Notes: generated by a model not told the origin, from the letters alone. A stretch of 64,000 nt of DNA from Proteles cristata cristata (GCA_017311185.1 JAESUZ010000455.1:434001-498000); one strand, 5' to 3'; positions 23,821 to 36,138 are shown, numbered from the stretch's first letter. Program-made: numbers and translations.

Positions 23821-24191
23821 CATCCTTCAGAGGAAGGAAGAAATCCCATGGGTACAGCGTGGGCAGGTGGAGAGACATACAGAGAAGACATTCCAAAATG
23901 CTCACTACCATGAACACCCTTTTACTTTCCCTACACAAGCCCTATCATTCGAAATATTTTATGTACAACACTTATTTAGTTAATTCAAGTAGGTTTTCTT
24001 TTTTTTTTCTCCAAACCAATGGGTCAGTGGTCAGTATAAGGGAAAATTTTCCCAAGTATTGAAATGTGTGCTCTTATGACTTTAGCCTGTTCTTGGGAAT
24101 CACTATTGGCAACTTGTCTCTAGTGTGAGTATCCATCTCTCAGAGGGATTCTGCTCCTCAGAGGGAGGTAAACATGAAGAAGATGGACATT

Positions 24192-24390
24192 TTTTTAATG
24201 TTTATTTATTTTTGCGGGGGGTGAGAGAAAGCACTAGTGAGGGAGGGGGGAAGAGAGAGGGAGACAGTGGATCCAAAGAAGGCTCTATGCTGACAGAAGA
24301 GAGCCTGATGCAGGGCTCAAACCCACAGACCATGAGATCCTGACCTGAGCCAAAGTCGAACGTTTAACCGACTGAGCCACCCAGGCGCCC
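24192..24390 (-). mobile_element. Felid tRNA-Lys SINE
   Basis: Reverse copy with tail at left and head 'gagccacccaggcgccc' at right. A short duplication 'agatggaca' flanks it (24181-24189 and 24394-24402). Confidence 0.92.
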
Positions 24391-24402
24391 TAGAGATGGA
24401 CA

Positions 24403-26024
24403 CTTTGTGAAGGGTTACAAGTGCCTATAAGTCAAAATGTATTTCCATCACAATCTAGTCCAGTATCCACTTCTGAGCAGCAGCAGATCAATAACGAGTA
24501 ATGGGAAAGGCAGAGACTGCTAAGAGCAAACCAGCAATAGAGGCAACATGCACCTGATAGCGGCTGCCCACAGTTCTTTGGCCACAGGCTCACTCCAGAG
24601 CCTGAGCCCATAACCCCATGATGACAGGAGCGGTCTCCCCGAGCACCGTGCCGCAAGGAAGTGTGGCTGGGAAGGTGGCACCAGTTAGACTTCCAGGGCG
24701 CCATCTTTGGGGGGACCACCCGCAATCATGACCATCACATGGTGTCCACTCCTCAGGAGCTGAGGTGCTTGTGTCTGGCACTCAGTGAATACAGGTAAGA
24801 GTGGCTCTCTTTCAAATCACCCTCAGGAAACTGCTTGGGAGAACACGTGATTTCCTTTCTTGAAACTTGAGTCTTTGCACCTTATAGGTTCTAGTTCCGT
24901 AAGGGAGAGAGCTTCCGTCAGGGAGCGTGCCGGGTCCCATTAAATTATAAGTTACCAAGTTACAGCTGCTACCCAGGCCACTTAATGTTCCCCATGGAGA
25001 GGAATCAGCAAACAAACAGAGGAATTATTTTAGGGTGAGAGATTCTGAAAACATTTCTCCTCCTTCCCCAATTTTAAAATTAGTAAGTTATACCGGTAAT
25101 GTTTATTAATGAATGGATTCTGCGGAATCCTTTTCTAGGAGCTTATCTTTAGAGTTAAAGATCAAAGACCGTACTACAGAAAGGGCCATTCTGCCTGACC
25201 TTACGTATAAATTCCATGGCTGGTATTCCATTCTAGACTTGAGACTTGTGGCTCAGAATAGAGTACTCAGTTTTTAAGAGTTCCCTCTTGCTGTAATTCT
25301 TGATACGAAGATGGCAGACTTGAAAGGTGTTTAGGAAGTTAAATGCTGTAATACACTGTGTACAATGAGAGGCACGGGATGTCTGCATTTTTCAGTTATG
25401 ATTTCAGGAACATAGAAAAACCAAAAGTGTGGAAAAACTTTAATTCGGACATCTATTATGAAGTAGGTTATTTTGGATATTAAAATGGATAAAAAAAATA
25501 CCACATTTCTTCCACTGGCAACTGTGAACATATTTTTAAATAGTATTAACTTGTAGTGCAACATGTTCAAAGTGATCTTTAGCAGGTGTTCTTGTGAAGC
25601 AAAAGCTGTGCTGCTATAAAAAGTAAGTGACAGGAAATGATTACAGGAAGACAATGGGTAACAATACTGAAATATGAGAAGGGAAATGAACTGTGGATAA
25701 TCACGATTTGATTCTCTTGGTGCTGTGACATTTTATCATCCACACGAAAGAATAGTTTATTAGGGGTCATCGTTTTCCCCAAGATCTAAGTGAACTGATA
25801 GTTTTTCTCATTTTAAAGGTAGAAAACAGTCAATGAAAAATCATGAAAGTAAAAAAAGTAAATAAAATAATGGAAATAAGTTACAAACTACTACTGATGT
25901 AGTAATATACGATCTCTAAGATCATGTTTTTGCTGAAAAGAGAAGATAAATATTCTTTTGCAACCTGCTTAGTTTTTCATTGAGTTCATGAGGGGTAAAT
26001 ATGTGCATTACATATAATTCACCA
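24403..26024. other. Unique non-coding stretch
   Basis: No gene or repeat recognised. A strong donor-like 'cag gtaaga' occurs at 24793 but lacks a convincing matching exon. Confidence 0.35.
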
Positions 26025-26243
26025 GGGGTGCCTGGGGGTCTCATTTGGTTAAGTGACTGACTCTTGACTTCAGCTCAGGTCATGATCTCACAGTTTTGTG
26101 GATTTGGGCCTCGTTTCAGGCTCTGCATACCAACTGTGCAGAACCTGCTTGGGATTCTCCCTCTCCTTTCTCTCTGCCCTTCACCCGCTCATGCTCTTTT
26201 GGTCTCTCTCAAAATACATTAATAAACTTTAAAATAAATGAAT
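26025..26243 (+). mobile_element. Felid tRNA-Lys SINE (older)
   Basis: Head 'ggggtgcctgggggtctcat', CT-rich body and 'aataaactttaaaataaatg' tail. It is directly followed by another SINE in its tail. Confidence 0.9.
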
Positions 26244-26244
26244 A

Positions 26245-26462
26245 GGGGCTCCTGGGTGGCTCAGGTGGTTAAGCGCCTGACTTCACCTCAGGTCATGATC
26301 TCGCGGTCCATGAGTCCGAGCCCCGTGTCGGGCTCTGTGCTGACAGCTCAGGGCCTGGAGCTGCTTCGGATTCTGTGTCTCCCTCTCTCTCTGCCCTTTC
26401 CCCGCTCATGTTCTGTCTCTCTGTCAAAAATAAACACTGGATAAAAATTAAAAATAAATAAA
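26245..26462 (+). mobile_element. Felid tRNA-Lys SINE
   Basis: Head 'ggggctcctgggtggctcag', B-box-like 'gagtccgagcccc' and tail 'aaaattaaaaataaataaat'. It inserted at the tail of the preceding copy. Confidence 0.93.
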
Positions 26463-26895
26463 TACATATATAGATTTTGACATTCTGGGTTTAAATTACA
26501 ACCTTCTATAACGTTAGAAATTCACACCATTAAGGACTTGACTTACCCTCTACACATGGTTTTATTTTCCTGCAGTTGTAAACATTGCCACACTAAATAT
26601 ATTCCTACATGTAATTTGTCTATTTTTTTCACTGTTTCCTTGGGACTTGTTCTTAGGCTGGTTTGTTCATAAACTCACTATGGCCGCCATCCAGCTGCCT
26701 TCCTCAGGCCATGGCAGATACATATAGCCTCTGCAGTTGGGAAGCGTGCCCGTCTTTCCACATTGCGTTGCTGGAAGGTGGGCTCTTCTCCTCCATGAGC
26801 TGAGCCTGACTGGTGACTTTGGCTCTCGGTTCCTCTCTCTGCCTACGATGGCTGCTCTTGGGCACCAACACCACCACACCGACTACCCGCTGGAT

Positions 26896-27125
26896 GGCGC
26901 CTGGGGGGCTCAGTCGGAAGGTATGGCGACCGACTGCGGCTCCGGTCAGGACCTCGCAGGTCATGGGTTTGAGCCCCATGTCAGGCTCTGTGCTGACAGC
27001 TCAGAGCCTGCTTTAGATCCTCGGTTCCTCTCTCTCTCTGCCCCTTCCCTACTCATGCTCTCTCAAACATTTGACAGAAAATTTATTTCATTTCTCAAAA
27101 GTAAATAAACATTAAAAAACAAAAA
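26896..27125 (+). mobile_element. Felid tRNA-Lys SINE, diverged
   Basis: Head 'ggcgcctggggggctcagtc' and 'gtcatgggtttgagccccat'. An extra segment near 27068-27100 interrupts the usual CT-to-tail transition ('catttgacagaaaatttatt'). Confidence 0.9.
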
Positions 27126-27699
27126 GACTGTACAGAAATAATAGCCTGGAAAAGAAAGACAAATTCCTAATCACAAATTATCATCTCATTTATATCATTG
27201 TTTAACTAATTTTACTTATAAAATAGTTCAAATATACATAATATACAAAGAATATAAAAATATATATATGTAAATGATATAAACCAGATTACTAATATTT
27301 TACCATATAACTTATATCCTTTTTGTTATAAATATCCATATATTGGCTGTGATAATAACAATAAAAATGATAACAATACCAATTAACTACAAATTTCTTG
27401 TTAGAGACAACTCCATAAAATTTCTCAGTAGAAAGAAAGAAAGAAAAGAAGAAAAGAAGAAAGAAATAAAGAGAAAGAAAAGACTTTTACTTCTGACTAG
27501 AAGAGATGAAGATTTTTTTTCTCTCAAGCAAAGAGAAAACTGGAAAACCTTCAGATGCAAATACGGTCAGATCTTGGACAGTAGGCAGTACAGATCTGGA
27601 ATCCTGGAGAAAGGGAAAAAAAATTAAATTAGTCCCCACATTGTTCTGGCTTTGTTCTTGAGATCTTTTCTGCACGCATTAGCGGAACTAGTGGGCCAA
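27126..27699. other. AT-rich stretch with purine repeat
   Basis: AT-rich, no gene recognised. It contains the GAAA-type simple repeat at 27424-27482, and the 94-codon frame at 27343-27627 simply reads through it. Confidence 0.4.
27424..27482 (+). repeat. GAAA-rich purine microsatellite
   Basis: Pure A/G tract built from 'gaaa' and 'gaaaa' units with one 't'. Confidence 0.92.
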
Positions 27700-27943
27700 A
27701 AATAGCCTAGGATGAAAGAATACTTACTGCATAATTCAATTTATGTATAATAAATCTATAAAACAATAAATCCACTCGGTAATAAAATTCAGTTGTTCCC
27801 TGGATGGGGAAGCGAGAGACTTACTGAGAACAGAAACAGAAAAACTCATGTGTGTGATGGAAATATTCCGTTACTTCAGACATGTGCTGCTATGCAGGGG
27901 TGCACATCGGCCCAACTTACCAAGCTACATTTAAAATGGAAAC
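27700..27943 (+). mobile_element. Old L1M 3' UTR
   Basis: 'tactgcataattcaatttat', 'gttccctggatggggaagcg', 'tgtgatggaaatattccgtt' and 'caagctacatttaaaatgga' follow the old mammalian L1 3' end in order. A SINE sits at its 3' end. Confidence 0.7.
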
Positions 27944-28190
27944 GGGGCTCCTGGGGGGCTCAGTCGGTTAGGCGTCCGACTTTGGCTTAGGTCAGGATCA
28001 CACGGTTTGTGGGTTCGAGCCCTGTGTTGGGCTCTGTGCTGACAGCTCAGAGCCTGGAGCTGCTTCAGATTCTGTGTCTCCCTCTCTCTCTGACCCACCC
28101 CTGCTCACGCTGTCTCTCTCTCTCAGAAATAAATAAAACATTGAAAAAAAATTGGAAAAATAAAATAATAAATAAAATAAAATAAAATAG
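27944..28190 (+). mobile_element. Felid tRNA-Lys SINE
   Basis: Head 'ggggctcctggggggctcag' and 'gggttcgagccctgtgttgg', then a long tail of (AAATA)n type at 28150-28190. It inserted at the end of an old L1. Confidence 0.94.
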
Positions 28191-28196
28191 ATTCAT

Positions 28197-28359
28197 TGGG
28201 TGGCATCTGGGTGGCTCAGTCGGCTAAGCGTCCGACTTCAACTCAGGTCATGATCTCATAGTTCTTGAGTTTGAGCCCCGCTTTGGTCTCTGCACTGACA
28301 GCTCAGAGCCTGCTTGGCACTCTTTCTCTCTCAAAAAAAAATTAAAAAAAAAAAAAAAA
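28197..28359 (+). mobile_element. Felid SINE, internally shortened
   Basis: Head 'gggtggcatctgggtggctc', but the CT-rich body is largely missing: 'cctgcttggcactctttctc' runs straight into the A tail. Confidence 0.9.
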
Positions 28360-28421
28360 GGATTTGCTATCCTATACTATACTATATATAAAGTATATCT
28401 TAAAAGGATTTTTAAAAATCA

Positions 28422-28643
28422 GGGGCGCCTGGGTGGCTTAGTCGGTTAAGCGTCCGACTTTCGCTTAGGTCATGATCTCGTGGTTCGTGGGTTCGAGCCC
28501 TGCGTCGGACTCTGTGCTGACTGCCAGCTCAGAGCCTGGAGCCTGTTTCAGAGTCTGTGACTCCCTCTCTCTCTGACTCTCCCCTACTCACGCTGTCTCT
28601 CTCTGTCTCTCCTAGAAATAAATTAAAAAAATTAAAAAAAAAA
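28422..28643 (+). mobile_element. Felid SINE, 'tttcgc' subfamily
   Basis: Carries 'ggcttagtcggttaagcg', 'gactttcgcttagg' and 'tgactgccagctcag'. The 16-bp flanks at 28406-28421 and 28644-28659 are near-identical target duplications. Confidence 0.95.
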
Positions 28644-28666
28644 GAATTTTAAAAAATCAAAAACTT

Positions 28667-28890
28667 GGGGCAACTGAGTGGCTCAGTTGGTTAAGCATCT
28701 GACTCTTGGTTGGGATTCAGGTCATGATCTCACAATTCCTGAGTTTGAGGCTCGCATCCGGCTCTGTGCTGATGGCGTGGAGCCTGCTTGGGATTCTCTA
28801 TCCCCCCCTCTCTCTCTGCCCCTCCCCTGCTTGCTCTTACTCTCTCAAACATAAGTAAATAAGTAAAATAAACAAATAAACTAAAAAAAA
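28667..28890 (+). mobile_element. Felid/older carnivore SINE
   Basis: Head 'ggggcaactgagtggctcag' with 'tctgactcttggttgggatt', an older head variant, and a tail of 'aagtaaataagtaaaataaa'. It is the fourth SINE in a row on this strand. Confidence 0.9.
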
Positions 28891-29704
28891 TTTTAGTTGA
28901 AAAACTAAATATGAATATAAATCAACAATTTATTCAAGTATTAAACAACTGTACACACTAATAAATTATGAAAAATAAAAAAGGAGAAATTAGTAAGTTA
29001 TGACAGAAAATTAGTAGATCTGACAACCCACCCAAAGATAAATTTTTTAATAAGTGAATGTCCAAGAAGAACAAAAATGAAAAGGTACCAATATATCATG
29101 CTGAAGTTGATTAAGGCTATATAATCTAAACTACAGAGATGTTTAATAATTCAAAGCAAATGCTGCACATAGATAAATATTAGCCAATTTTAAATATTCA
29201 TTTTCTAATATAAATTTAAATTAATGAAGCAACACAAGACGTGTGTTAAATATTAAATGCGGCAGTAAGCATAGAAATTATTTTCAAAGTTTGCAAAGAA
29301 GTGCCTCAACACTATACAGCTACATACAGGACTGTGGGTCAATTCCGATAAAACTTTATAGAACCCATAAGTCACGTTCTATTTCAAAATAACTCAGAGA
29401 ATTTAAAAAAATTGGAGTTCTTTTAGATTCATTTTATGAACCATAATGAAGATGTGACAACTGGTAGAATGTAACTTAACAATATGGATGCAAAGTTGTA
29501 AGAAATTGCCAAGTGCTGCAAGATTGTACAGGAAGACCCACTGAGATTTACTGCAGGAAAACAAGCCTAATCGAACACACAGGACCATCATGATGCATCT
29601 AGCAGGTCAACAAGGTGTCACAATACATTGATAAAATCAGCAAGTTTTTTTCATTTTAGAAGCTCTGTTTGATATTTTCCCCAAGCCCTACAACACATCC
29701 TCTG
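28891..29704. other. AT-rich stretch, nothing recognised
   Basis: Possibly very old LINE debris, but no match I can support. Confidence 0.35.
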
Positions 29705-32447
29705 AAAGTTCAATGTTTCTTAGGATATTTACAGAGTTGTGTAATTATCTGCTCACTTTCATCACTATTGACTTTTAGAATATTTTCGTCGCTTCAGGCC
29801 ACTTGCAGCCATTTCTCTTCTCTGCCAAATCCCTGGAGCTCTCAGCATGCAAATCTGTATTTTGATTCCATATATTTGCATACACTGGGCTTTGCAAATA
29901 AATAGAGTCATATGATACACGGTCTTTTGTGACTGGCTTCTTTCATTAGGAAGAACGTGTCAAGCTTTTTTCACGTTGCAGCTTGTGTCTACCTTTTATT
30001 TTTCACTGGAGAATAATATTCCATTGTCCGTGATATCCATATTACTCATTCAGTATCATCAAGGGACATTTGAACTGTCTCCATGTTTTAACTGTCATGA
30101 AAAATGCTACTATGAACAGTCCTGCACAGGGATAGATGCTTATGTGGATGTTTGTCTTCACATATTTTAGAGAGATACTTGAGGGTGGACGTAAAAAGTC
30201 CTATGATTACTCTATGTTTACCATTTTGAGAAATTTGCCAATGCTTTTGTAAAGTGGCTGCATTTTTCCAATTTGGTTGCCTTTTATTTCTTTTTCTTGC
30301 CTAATTGTTCTGGCTAGACCTTCCAAAGCAACGTGGGACAGCATGATGACAGAGGGCATCCTTGGTGTGCTGGTGCGTTCCTCATCTCAAAGAAGAATCT
30401 GTCAGTCTCTCAGTGTGAATATGTTAGTCGTACGATTTTCCAACATGTCCTTTATTAGGTTATAAAAGCTGCCTTCTGGGGCGCCTGGGTGGCTTAGTCG
30501 GTTAAGCGTCCGACTTTCGCTCGGGTCATGATCTCGCGGTTCGTGGGTTCAAGCCCCGCGTTGGGCTCTGTGCTGACTGCCAGCTCAGAGCCTGGAGCCT
30601 GTTTCAGTCTGTGACTCTCTCTCTGACCCTCCCTGCTCACGCTGTCTCTCTCTCTCCTAGAAATAAATAAAAATATTAAAAAAAAAAAGAAAAAAGAAAG
30701 CAAGTTGCCTTCTGTGTCTAATTTCTGAGTGTTTTATCACGAAACAGGTCAGATTTCCTCAAATGTTTTTTTCTGTATCTGCAGGGTTGGTCATGTGCTT
30801 TATTTTGTGCTTTGGTCCTTTATTTTTCAATGCAATGCATTACATTTGGGCTTTGGCTGTTGTAAGAACCTTGCATACCTGACATAAATCCCACCTGGTG
30901 GTGGTAATCCACACGATCTCTTTTATGTTCTGCAGGAGGAGATTTGCTGGCACATTGTTGAGGATTCCTTGGTCTGCAGTTTTCTTTTATTGCAGTATAT
31001 TTGGTTTCGAACAGGAAAATTCTAGACACACACGATGTGCTAGATAGTGTCCCTTCCTTAGATTTCTGGGAAGATTTTGTGAGGAACTGGGATTAATTCT
31101 TCCTTCAATGCTCAGTGGAATTCGCCATTTGAATTGTGAATTCAGTTGTGAAGTGAAGCCATTTTAGCTTGCACATTCCTTCGTGGGAGGTTTCATACTA
31201 ATAACTTGACATTTTCCTGCGGTGGGTCTGTTTGCATTTTGTATTTCTTTATGAGTCAGTGTCGGTAGTTTTGTATTTCTAGGAATTTCTCTTTTTCATC
31301 CAAGTTGTCTAATTTGTTGGCATAGTTGTTAGTAGTATTTCATTACAATCTTTTTTAAATTCTGTAAAGTCAGCACCAGTGTCCCTCTTTCATTTCTAAT
31401 GTTGATGGTACATGCCTTCTCTCTTTTCTTGGTTTGTCTTGCTAAAGATTTATCAAGTGTGTTGATCTTTCTCAAGGGCTTATTTTGCATTTTATTGATT
31501 TTCCCTATTGTTTTCATTTCCCTTATTTCTTTAATTTCTGCTCCAATCTTTATTTCTTTCCTTGTTTTCTTAAGGTTTACTTTGTTTTTCTTTTCAGTGT
31601 CTCAAGGTAAAACATGGTAGTTTATTGATTTGAGGTCTGTTTTCCTTTTTAATACATTTACCACTGTAAATTTTCCTTGAAATAGTTTTAACTGCATTTC
31701 ATAAGTTTGATATGTTTTGTTTTCATTTCAACTTATCCTAAAATATTTTATAATTTCTCTTATAGTCTTTTCTTTGACCAGTTTTTAAAGAAATATGTCT
31801 TATAAAATTTTCCATTATAACTTAAGAATTTTTCAAATTTCTTTCTCATAGTGATTTCTAGTTTAATTATATTAAAGTTTGAGAATATACGTATCCATGT
31901 CTATATCAATATTTTCAAATTTAGAAGTCTTGTTTTACAACCTTGAATAAATGTTATCCTCTGCAGTGGCCCGTTTATGCTTGAGAAGAATTCGTATTCC
32001 GTCTTCTTTCGTATTTTATTTTCTTTCCTTCAGTGTTGTATCTGTGATATGTTAGTTCCGGTTGGTTTTTATAGCGCTTATCTTACCAATCCTTGTTAAT
32101 AACCTGTCTAATTGTCTTGACCACTACTTAAGGTGGAGTATTAGTGTCTGCAATTATTGCTGTTGAGTTTTCTATTTCTCCCTGAATTATTCCGTTTTTG
32201 ATTCCTGGAACTTAGAGCTCTGTTGTTAGTTGTATATAAATATATACATATTTGTAATTGCTTATCTTTGTAATGGACTTTTCATTACTATGAAATGTCC
32301 TTTGTCTGTAGAAAAGCTGTTGGTTTATCGGCCAGTATGTCCACTGTAAGTAGAGCTACCCTGAGTATCTCATGCATTGTTGGCATATCTTTTTTGATTC
32401 TGTTGTTTCCATACCTGTTTGTTTGATCCTGAAGTATGTCACCTATA
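29705..32447 (-). mobile_element. Old LINE-1 with internal deletion
   Basis: 29705-30265 is the complement of an L1M 3' region ('tcttttgtgactggcttctt', 'ggagaataatattccattgt', 'aaagtggctgcatttttcca'). From about 30270 it jumps to the complement of central ORF2 ('gcctaattgttctggctaga'). It then continues through 'gacataaatcccacctggtg', 'ttgttgaggattccttggtc' and 'gcttgagaagaattcgtatt' to about 32447. Stops and indels are abundant. A younger SINE interrupts it at 30479-30701. Confidence 0.88.
30479..30701 (+). mobile_element. Felid SINE, 'tttcgc' subfamily
   Basis: Inserted in the old L1. Flanks 'aagctgccttctg' (30466-30478) and 'aagttgccttctg' (30702-30714) are a 13-bp duplication with one mismatch. 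Carries 'gactttcgctcggg' and 'tgactgccagctcag'. Confidence 0.95.
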
Positions 32448-32789
32448 GAGCAAGAAAAGAGAATCATAACTTTATTACAAGAAAGTTATGAGTGTACAGT
32501 CCAGCAAATGCTTCTTTTACATGATGAAGCATACCTCCCTCAAGCAATTTGCTAAAACTATGCTTTCTCAGTGAGAAAATACAAACATGTCTTCTGAATA
32601 CAGAACCATGAAAAAGATGAATAGTGGTGCTGCCTTGTAAAACTACTACTCATGGGTCATTGACTGACGTTGTAAGGGGATTTATGTTTTCTTTTCTTTT
32701 CTTTCTTTTTTGTTTTAAACAGGAGAGACAAAAAGTTTAAATTAGGAGAAAAAATACTTCATCTCCTTTCTTATACTCCAAATTATCAT

Positions 32790-32998
32790 TTCCTGCTCTG
32801 CTTTTTTCATAGTCCCTATAACCCCTTATGTAGTAGATATTATTTTTATTTAACTTATTTATCAAATGTCTGTATTCTTCTACTAAAATGTTAGCTTCAG
32901 GCGACAAGAACTTTTCTTTCCGTTTTTTTTTTCCCTTCTGTGCCCCTAATGGCACAGACGGAGCCTGAAACATAATAAAAGCTTAATAAAAAATGTGT
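32790..32998 (+). mobile_element. L2 LINE 3' end
   Basis: 'tttatcaaatgtctgtattc', 'tactaaaatgttagcttcag', 'gagcctgaaacataataaaa' and 'gcttaataaaaaatgtgtgc' follow the L2 3' terminus in order. Confidence 0.8.
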
Positions 32999-33039
32999 GC
33001 AATTTGTGGATTATTTGAAGATGAAATAAATTCTACCCT

Positions 33040-34200
33040 GGAAAATAATGAAGTAAATCAATCAAAATTCTAGTAGAATACCTATATTCAATAAGATGGT
33101 GAGGTTAAAATAACTATAAAAACTAGTGAATTTCTTGTATGTGAAAATTAACTTTTATAAAAATAATGGTTTATACCAGCAAGAAGTATATTAAACCTGT
33201 CTGAGAATGAACCTAACTGCAAATACAAAAACATGCAGAGAAAACTTCAAATCCATATCAAGAGGCATCCAAAAACTCAATAAATAGAAGTACTGTGCTC
33301 TTGTGTGGGAAGAATAAATACTGTGATTCTCCAAAAATTAATCTATGTATTTATTTAGTGCAATCACATTCAAAATCCCAAGGAGTATTTTTGGAAGCAT
33401 GAAGAAAATCCTTGAAGCTCGCCTATATTAATGAATCAATAAAAACATTCAAGAAATGTAGTGATTTGATGGTGGAAGTGGCAAGATTTGCATTCTCTGT
33501 ATTATATGGGGCAAATAAGGGTAATTGAGAGCATGTTGTCATGTGAAACTGTTGCCTCAATAGGCAGGCAGATCAGTGAAAAGGGCTGTGGTGTCCCAAA
33601 GCCATCCACCTGTACTCGGGAATTTATATGATAATGCCATTCTCTCAAACCAGTAAGGAAATATGAATTATTTGAATCCAGGACAAAATAATGTAGATTC
33701 TGAACATGAGCCATTTTCTAAAATTACTTAGAGGTGGATTAAAGATCTAAGTGTATAAAACAAGAAACAATACAGTTATGATTTTTTATAATAGTTTATT
33801 GTCAAGTTAGTTTCCATATAACACCCAGTGAGGATCCCCACAAGTGCCCTCCTCCATGCCCATCAACCCCCTTCTCCTCTTCCCCTTCCCCATCAGCCCT
33901 CAGTTTGTTCTCAGCATTCAAGAGTCTCTCATGGATATAGGTAAAGATGAGTTTCATCTCTGAAACCAAGCAGAAGCTAAAGACGGAGACTTTTGTGTGT
34001 GGAAAATGTTAAAAGACAAATGGATTGGAAAATATATGTGCTGAATGTGATTAACAACTTCTAAATACCCCTAAAATACATAGAATCTTTCTAAGCCATC
34101 AAAACAAGTATGGGCAGACTGACAGAAACAGAGCAAAAGTATGTTGGGAAGTCACTTTCCAGGACAATGGAAGTGTCACAGCATGGCTTCTAGATTCTCC
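33040..34200 (+). mobile_element. Ancient LINE-1 ORF2 3' region, interrupted
   Basis: Highly diverged sense-strand L1 blocks: 'gagaaaacttcaaatccata', 'caatcacattcaaaatccca', 'cttagaggtggattaaagat', then after the interruption 'gacaaatggattggaaaata' and 'tctaagccatcaaaacaagt'. It is split at 33783-33937 by an antisense carnivore L1 3' end. No open frame survives. Confidence 0.65.
33783..33937 (-). mobile_element. Carnivore LINE-1 3' end, 5'-truncated
   Basis: 'gtttattgtcaagttagttt', 'ccatataacacccagtgagg' and 'cagtttgttctcagcattca' are the antisense of the carnivore L1 3' UTR. Only about 150 bp were inserted. Poly(A) shows as 'attttttataata' at left. Confidence 0.88.
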
Positions 34201-34742
34201 TAGAAGGAGCAGGTATTGAAATGGGCTTGGAAGCTTTGGCAAGAACAGGACTCTGACCTCACCACCTTGGGTCTTATACCTGATCAAGGGGAGCCACAAA
34301 TGGCTGGGAGCTTCCTCAGGGACCCGGCAAAGCAGGGGTTATTTACCGACAAAGTGTTACATTTGCTTCCGCCCCATAACCAGCTGGCCACCCTCAGGCC
34401 TGTGTCCTTGGCTACGTTCATCGGAAAGATATAAAAGGAATGATTGTGTTTCTTCCTCCATAGTCTATCCATTACCCACCCGAAACATTCCATTATATGA
34501 AAGAGGAATTTCCCGCACCATTCGAGTGATCAATAATCGTATGCTCCAATTATTAGAAACAGAAAAAGGCACATTTTAAAACTTCTTGAGTGGCAACCAT
34601 AAAGAAAAGAACACTGCCCGGTGTTGATAAAGATGGTAGGATCCGGCTGTCACACGTCGGTGATGTTTATATCAGCAAATGGGCTCATCAGAGTCATTTG
34701 CAAATGTATATCCTAGTCCATTAAAAAATGAATATTTTTTAT
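34201..34742. other. Non-coding stretch
   Basis: Nothing recognised. Overlapping frames on both strands at 34216-34493 lack domains. Confidence 0.35.
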
Positions 34743-34959
34743 TTTTTTAATAAATGTATAATTTTTTGCACGTTTATTTATGTTTGAGAGAGAGAGACAG
34801 AGTGTGAGCAGGGGAGGGGCAGAAAGAGGGAGACACAGAATCTGAAGCAGCTCCGGGCTCTGAGCTGTCAGCACAGAGCCTGACGCGGGGCTCATGACCC
34901 ATGAGATCATGACCTGAGCTGAAGTCGGATGTTAAAGTGACTGAGCCTCCAGGTGCCCT
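34743..34959 (-). mobile_element. Felid tRNA-Lys SINE
   Basis: Reverse copy with A/T tail at left and head 'gagcctccaggtgccc' at right. Similar 'atattttttat'-type sequence on both sides suggests the target duplication. Confidence 0.9.
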
Positions 34960-36060
34960 GCATATTTTTTAATACATCCATTCTATTTTACAAATCAATG
35001 AAAGGGGGAAAATGTTAGAATGTGCAGAAAATTTAGTCTGAATAATATGAATAGACAAACTTAGATAAGACACTTAAAACAGGTGAGCTTGTATAAGGGT
35101 ATAAACTGAGATGAACCACAGGCCAGCCATTTGATAGTAATATCGGCGTTTATAAATTGGCATGGAAAATAGCTGTAATACATGGCAGAGGGAAAAATAA
35201 TCTGCATCAAAATTATATGAACTATGCTTTTATTTTACAAAAACTATTGATTGCATTTACAATGTCTTAAGGTTTCTGCTGATATGTATATCATGCTGCT
35301 TTTTATTTTTGATATTTTAAATTATCCACTTTATTTTAGCAATTTAAAGGTTATTTTTCAAAATACACCTCTTACATAAAAAGCAATTTTGTTAAAGAAG
35401 CACAGCTGTGTGTCACAAGTGATATGTGTTTGCCCAAGAGGTTACACGTGAACTATTCACAATAATATAAGGATTACCGAGGAAACTGGCTTTGTGACTC
35501 TCACTCTATTTCTGTAATTTGCTGTTTACTAGGAAACACTATCCACAGGGTTTACCGCTATCATTAACCAACAAATGGTCCAATTTACGAATGCATGATA
35601 TTCTCAGGTGATTACTTTACAGAGTCACAAATATTCTGATTTTGAATCTCATTTTAATTCCCATTCAGTTCAGTCATGTCTCCCTCCTCTCCACAGTTCT
35701 CACAGAGAGCACGCTGTCTTCACGGGATCTCTGACTACATTGATAATCCACCCATCATTACGATGAGGAAAATGGATTTAAAAACCGTTCTAAAAAATGA
35801 TGATGCGACACGCAAGTTCCATTTCATTTTAACAATTGTCTCTAACCATTCTGTGTGAATTCACATCTTGCTTGGCCTCCGGGTGGATGCTTTTCTTCAC
35901 CACTGGAAAGGGGTGCACACAGATGCAATATTCCCCATGAAGAATAGCATGCCTCTCGAAGATAAAGCAAACCCCAGCACAGGAGGCACTTCAAGGATAA
36001 CACCAGCCGATACTGATCCAGCCTGCTTCTCTTTAAGATGCTCTCTCATCTTTATCATTT
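34960..36060. other. AT-rich unique stretch
   Basis: No gene or repeat recognised. Confidence 0.35.
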
Positions 36061-36061
36061 G

Positions 36062-36138
36062 AGCCCGAACCACAAACTGTGAGATCGTGACCTGAGCCAA
36101 AGTCAGACGCTTAACCGACTGAGCCACCCAGGTGCCCC
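36062..36138 (-). mobile_element. SINE head fragment, about 76 bp
   Basis: Only the tRNA-derived head remains ('ctgtgagatcgtgacctgag' to 'ccacccaggtgcccc'). Body and A tail are missing. Confidence 0.9.

Noticed and set aside
23445..23891. 148-codon minus-strand frame
   Set aside because: Falls in an ancient L2 remnant and does not read as L2 protein; overlapping frames on both strands.
26025..28890. Regularly spaced repeats as a CRISPR-like array
   Set aside because: Units are roughly 200-bp SINE copies with A tails and target duplications in a mammalian genome.
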